Shown here one piece after another: positions 61,964 through 64,000 of a stretch of 64,000 nt of DNA (positions are counted from its first letter, which is position 1; each line of letters opens with the position of its first letter). Source of the DNA: Cacajao melanocephalus (lineage: Eukaryota > Chordata > Mammalia > Primates > Pitheciidae). Both the position numbers and the translations under genes were made by a program. The stretch covers positions 1 to 64,000 of the forward strand of contig CAUYLG010048199.1 in NCBI GenBank assembly GCA_963573385.1. The letters run 5' to 3'. The notes below the pieces were generated by a model, which did no database searches, was not told where the DNA came from, and saw nothing but the letters and a program-made list of their open reading frames with translations.

Positions 61964-62149
61964 TAGCCTGGCTAACATGGAGAAATCCTGTCTCTACTAA
62001 AAATACGAAAATTAGCCAGGCGTGGTGTTGCACGCCTGTTACAGAATTGCTTGAACTTGGGAAGCAGAGGTTGCTGTGAGCTAAGATTGCACCACTGCAC
62101 TCCAGCCTGGGCAACAGAGCGAGGCTGTCTCAAAAAAACAAAAAAAAAA
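61964..62149 (+). mobile_element. Alu fragment, 5' truncated, internally deleted
   Basis: It starts inside the Alu at AGCCTGGCTAACATGG, lacks part of the second arm after GCACGCCTGTTAC, and ends in an A-rich tail. Confidence 0.9.
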
Positions 62150-63100
62150 TTGATCATGCCTATGTGATGATGAAACCTCCCTAAAAACACTTAAACAAAA
62201 GAGTCTAGAGAACCTCCAGGTTGGCGAACACATCCATATGCCAAGAGGGCAGCACGCCCCAGCTCCATGGATAGAAGCTTCTGTGCCTGGGATGCTTCTG
62301 GGTCTTGCTTCTTCTCCTGGCTGTTCATTTGTATCCTTTATAATATCCTTTAAAATAAATCCATAAACATAAGTAAATATGTCCCTGAACTCTGTGAGCC
62401 ATTCTAGAAAATTGTGGAACTTGAGGAGGGAGTTGTGGGAACCCCTCATTCATAGCCAGTCAGCCAGAGGTGTGAGAGGCCAGGACTTGTGACCAGCATC
62501 TGAAGTGAGGGACAGACTTGTGGGACTGAGTCCTTAACCTGTGGGGTCTGTGCTGACTCCAGACAGTCCATGTCAGAATTAATTGAATTGTCAACAGCTG
62601 TTCTCGTCTGAAGAATCAGAGAACTGGTTGTTGATGTTGGAGAATACACCACCTTGGTAATATCCTAGGAGCCACCGAGTCTTCTAATTCCTGAGCCAGT
62701 AACTTTGCTTTATATGGCAACCATTTGGAAGTGAATTTTCAGTCATATCCAACATAAAGAGTCCTGGTGGAGAACAACCAAACTCCTGGGCACACATCAC
62801 ATCTCCCAGAGATGTAACTAGAATGAGAATGAACGAGAAATGCCTGTTCAGTAGTTCTGACATTTAAAAAGTTTAAAACACAAAAATTAAGTAGGCTAAC
62901 AAGAAAATTTGGAATGTCAAAATTGACTTTAGCATGTATCACCAAGTTAGCAGAGTGATGGAGAAAGAAAAGAACCACAGAAGGAGATTCTGTTAAATGA
63001 ACCAAGTTGGTTTAAAAAAAAAGAGAGAGACTAAAGTGGAAAATGATTTATCAGTCAGGAGGGGGTGATAAGTGGAATAAAAGGGAGTAAGATCTTAGTA

Positions 63101-63451
63101 TTTGTCTTTGTCTATTTTTGCTGCTATAACAGAATACCTGAGACTGGGTAATTTATAATGAACAGAAATTTATTGGCTCACATTTCTGGAGGCTGGGAAG
63201 TCCAAGACTGAGGGGTTGGCATCTTTTGAGGGCCTTCTTGCTCCATCATCCCATAGGTGGAAGGTGGAAGAGCAAGAGAAGGCACAAGAGTGAACTTGCA
63301 GCCTCAAGCTCTTTTAATAGTTGGCATTCATCCATTCATGAGAGCTTTGCCATAATAACCTAAAATATCCCTGTAGGCCCCACCTCCCAACACGTTACAC
63401 TGGGGATTAGGGTTCTACACGTGCTTTTGGGGAAACACATTCAAACCATAA
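63101..63451 (-). mobile_element. Solo LTR relic (MaLR/ERVL type)
   Basis: GCTGCTATAACAGAATACC, GACTGGGTAATTTATAATG and TTCTGGAGGCTGGGAAGTCC are typical of MaLR-group LTRs read in reverse. It is flanked by TAGTA at 63096-63100 and 63452-63456, a possible 5-bp target duplication. No viral gene is present. Confidence 0.6.
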
Positions 63452-63459
63452 TAGTATAG

Positions 63460-64000
63460 TTTGGAAGGAAGGTAAATATTGATAACTTCAGAGTTTGATG
63501 ATTTAAATTATATCCAATAATGTAATTAAAGCAGAGTCCACAACTTTCAAACTAGTAGAGTTTGAAAAATACAGAGAAAAAAATCAATTCAAAAGAAAGT
63601 AGGAAAGGAGGGGGAAAACACATAAAAGAAAAAATTGGAAGGACAAAACAAAATGGTATAAATATATCCAAAGATTTCCATAATCACAATGAAAGTTATA
63701 TACTCCAGGCAAAAGAAAATGATTGTCAGACCAAATGTTTTAAATTATTCAAATAAATGCTATTTACAAGGAACACATTTAAAACATAGCATAAAGAAAA
63801 ATTGAAAGTATGAATTTTTAAAAGAAATGACAAGTATGTTTTAATCAAAAGAAAGTGGGTATAGCTATATAAATACCGGGCAGTAGGGGAAGGCTTTAAT
63901 GTAAAAAGTACTGAGTTCTCCAAGAAAAGATAACAATTTAAAGTATATAGAACACACTTAATAATATGGCCTTAAAATACATAAAGCAAACATTTATAGA
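63460..64000 (+). mobile_element. Old L1 ORF2 fragment, cut by window edge
   Basis: GCTATTTACAAGGAACACAT, AATCAAAAGAAAGTGGGTAT and TAAAGCAAACATTTATAGA follow the L1 ORF2 consensus, with stops and indels. The left border is unclear. Confidence 0.8.

Overview
This is vertebrate, almost certainly primate, genomic DNA. It carries many full-length Alu elements of S and Y type with target-site duplications, plus MIR, L2, L1, LTR and Tigger-type relics and microsatellites. Coding exons are small and sit between long introns with GT/AG borders. Five exons on the + strand together encode the C-terminal third of an SK-type calcium-activated potassium channel. The C-terminus matches SK3, so the gene is KCNN3. 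Human is the simplest reading, but the sequence alone cannot exclude another ape or monkey.

Layout: 1-23137 is the end of the intron before the pore exon. It is repeat-rich and includes a GC-rich 23-bp minisatellite (11716-11961) and a 45-bp segment (18837-18881) matching the optional SK3 exon that adds 15 residues before the pore. Constitutive exons are 23138-23279 (pore helix and GYGD filter), 30740-30850 (S6 and start of the calmodulin-binding domain), 41268-41395 (calmodulin-binding domain), 43705-43774 (end of that domain) and 47961-48257 (coiled coil, C-terminus, stop). They splice in frame to 248 complete codons. I number them 4-8 after the eight-exon gene model. A very long 3' UTR follows to about 58378. 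The rest, 58379-64000, is intergenic and ends in old LTR and L1 sequence.

The exons make one working unit. The filter selects K+. S6 and its cytoplasmic extension carry constitutively bound calmodulin, which opens the pore when Ca2+ rises. The C-terminal coiled coil helps the tetramer assemble.

No other protein-coding gene, structural RNA gene, CRISPR array or prokaryote-type system is supported. The most interesting signals concern RNA processing. (1) The optional 45-bp exon has both splice sites off by one base in this window. (2) A 1.64-kb CA-rich array and a GT tract flank the frame-shifting 70-bp exon 7. (3) An inverted Alu pair flanks in-frame exon 5. (4) An intronic minisatellite repeats a consensus 5' splice site eight times. 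(5) A poly(A) hexamer overlaps the stop codon.
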